Source of the DNA: Mycolicibacterium frederiksbergense
GTDB lineage: Bacteria; Actinomycetota; Actinomycetes; Mycobacteriales; Mycobacteriaceae
Assembly: GCF_029893345.1 (NCBI RefSeq)
Contig: NZ_JARXVE010000004.1
Coordinates: 483,835 to 547,834 of the forward strand
DNA length: 64,000 bases
Reading direction: 5' to 3'
Numbering within the stretch: the stretch's first letter is position 1; each line of letters starts with the position of its first letter. Positions 63,810-64,000 of this stretch are shown here, one piece after another. The notes below the pieces were generated by a model. It saw only the letters and a program-made list of their open reading frames with translations. It did no database searches and was not told where the DNA came from. Position numbers and translations under genes: made by a program.

Positions 63810-63845
63810 CAAAGCAGCCCCCGGAAGACTCCGGGGGCTGCTTTG
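63810..63845. terminator. Bidirectional hairpin terminator after the MspA-type porin
   Basis: Perfect 16-bp stem CAAAGCAGCCCCCGGA (63810-63825) with 63830-63845 and loop AGAC. On the minus strand it lies 45 bases after the porin stop and ends its transcript. Confidence 0.88.
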
Positions 63846-63889
63846 TTGAAGCTCAGAACTTGACGTTCATGAACATGACGTTCATATGC

Positions 63890-64000
63890 TCAGTTCATGT
63901 TCCAAGGCTCGCCGTAGGTGGTGACGCTGTCACCGGTCGAGGCGATCAGCCGGGCGAACGGACGCAGCAGCACGCCACCGGCCGCACCGGTCACGGTGCC
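63890..64000 (-). CDS. MspA-family porin, C-terminal 36 residues (5' part outside window)
   Basis: The minus strand reads GTVTGAAGGVLLRPFARLIA and then STGDSVTTYGEPWNMN before a TGA stop. As I remember it, this is identical to the end of M. smegmatis MspA, the octameric outer-membrane porin for small hydrophilic solutes. The Asn C-terminus PWNMN is typical. Which of the several Msp paralogues it is cannot be decided. Ends 45 bases before the terminator at 63810-63845. Confidence 0.93.
   Translation of the reverse strand, partial: GTVTGAAGGVLLRPFARLIASTGDSVTTYGEPWNMN

Overview
The window is chromosomal DNA of a rapidly growing mycobacterium (Mycolicibacterium type). The evidence is high G+C, GTG/ATG starts with GAAAGGA-like ribosome binding sites, and a gene order that, as far as I recall, follows the Rv3721c to Rv3783 arc of M. 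tuberculosis: dnaX, Rv3722c-like aminotransferase, ffs, tRNA-Ser, Rv3723-like; PolD1/LigC; tadA, tyrA, proXVWZ, fadE36-like; tRNA-Arg/tRNA-Ser, pat, echA21; Rv3777-like, Rv3778c-like, Rv3779-like, bpa and the galactan exporter. The last 111 bases encode the C-terminus of an MspA-family porin, which is typical of fast growers and absent from slow-growing pathogens.

Layout. 1-2.7 kb: housekeeping genes (dnaX end, aspartate aminotransferase, SRP RNA, tRNA-Ser). 2.8-10.3 kb: secreted HtrA/PepA-like protease, PucR regulator with an FAD amino-acid oxidoreductase, Gre-like factor, TetR regulator, GH6 cellulase and a porin-like exported protein. 10.4-12.5 kb: translationally coupled LigC ligase and PolD1 primase-polymerase. 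12.7-23 kb: metabolic genes, including a 2-keto-acid decarboxylase, an amino-acid ABC transporter with fused binding protein and permease, and two queuosine tRNA-modification genes (gluQ, tgt). 23-26.6 kb: two LpqH-type lipoproteins separated by a strong hairpin, a class B PBP lipoprotein and a small exported protein. 26.6-30.9 kb: adenosylcobalamin diol dehydratase operon (fused large/medium subunit, small subunit, reactivase). 31-42 kb: core genes with the osmoprotectant transporter operon. 42-44.3 kb: tandem imine-reductase-like genes divergent from an HxlR regulator. 44.3-48.6 kb: core genes.

48.6-55.4 kb is the most accessory stretch. It holds an acyl-ACP desaturase behind a perfect 20-bp palindrome. 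Next comes an XRE-cupin regulator divergent from a flavoprotein (CPFC motif), thioredoxin, cupin and amidase. Last is a 1.5-kb islet between an intact tRNA-Ser(UGA) and a 74-nt fragment of the same tRNA; it carries an orphan gene of clearly lower G+C. This islet is the best candidate for something undescribed.

56-63.3 kb returns to core cell-envelope genes: quinone oxidoreductase, a class V aminotransferase-like protein that seems to lack its PLP lysine, a large membrane protein, the proteasome activator Bpa, and the Wzt-GlfT1-Wzm galactan export set. All family calls come from reading translated sequence; no database search was possible.
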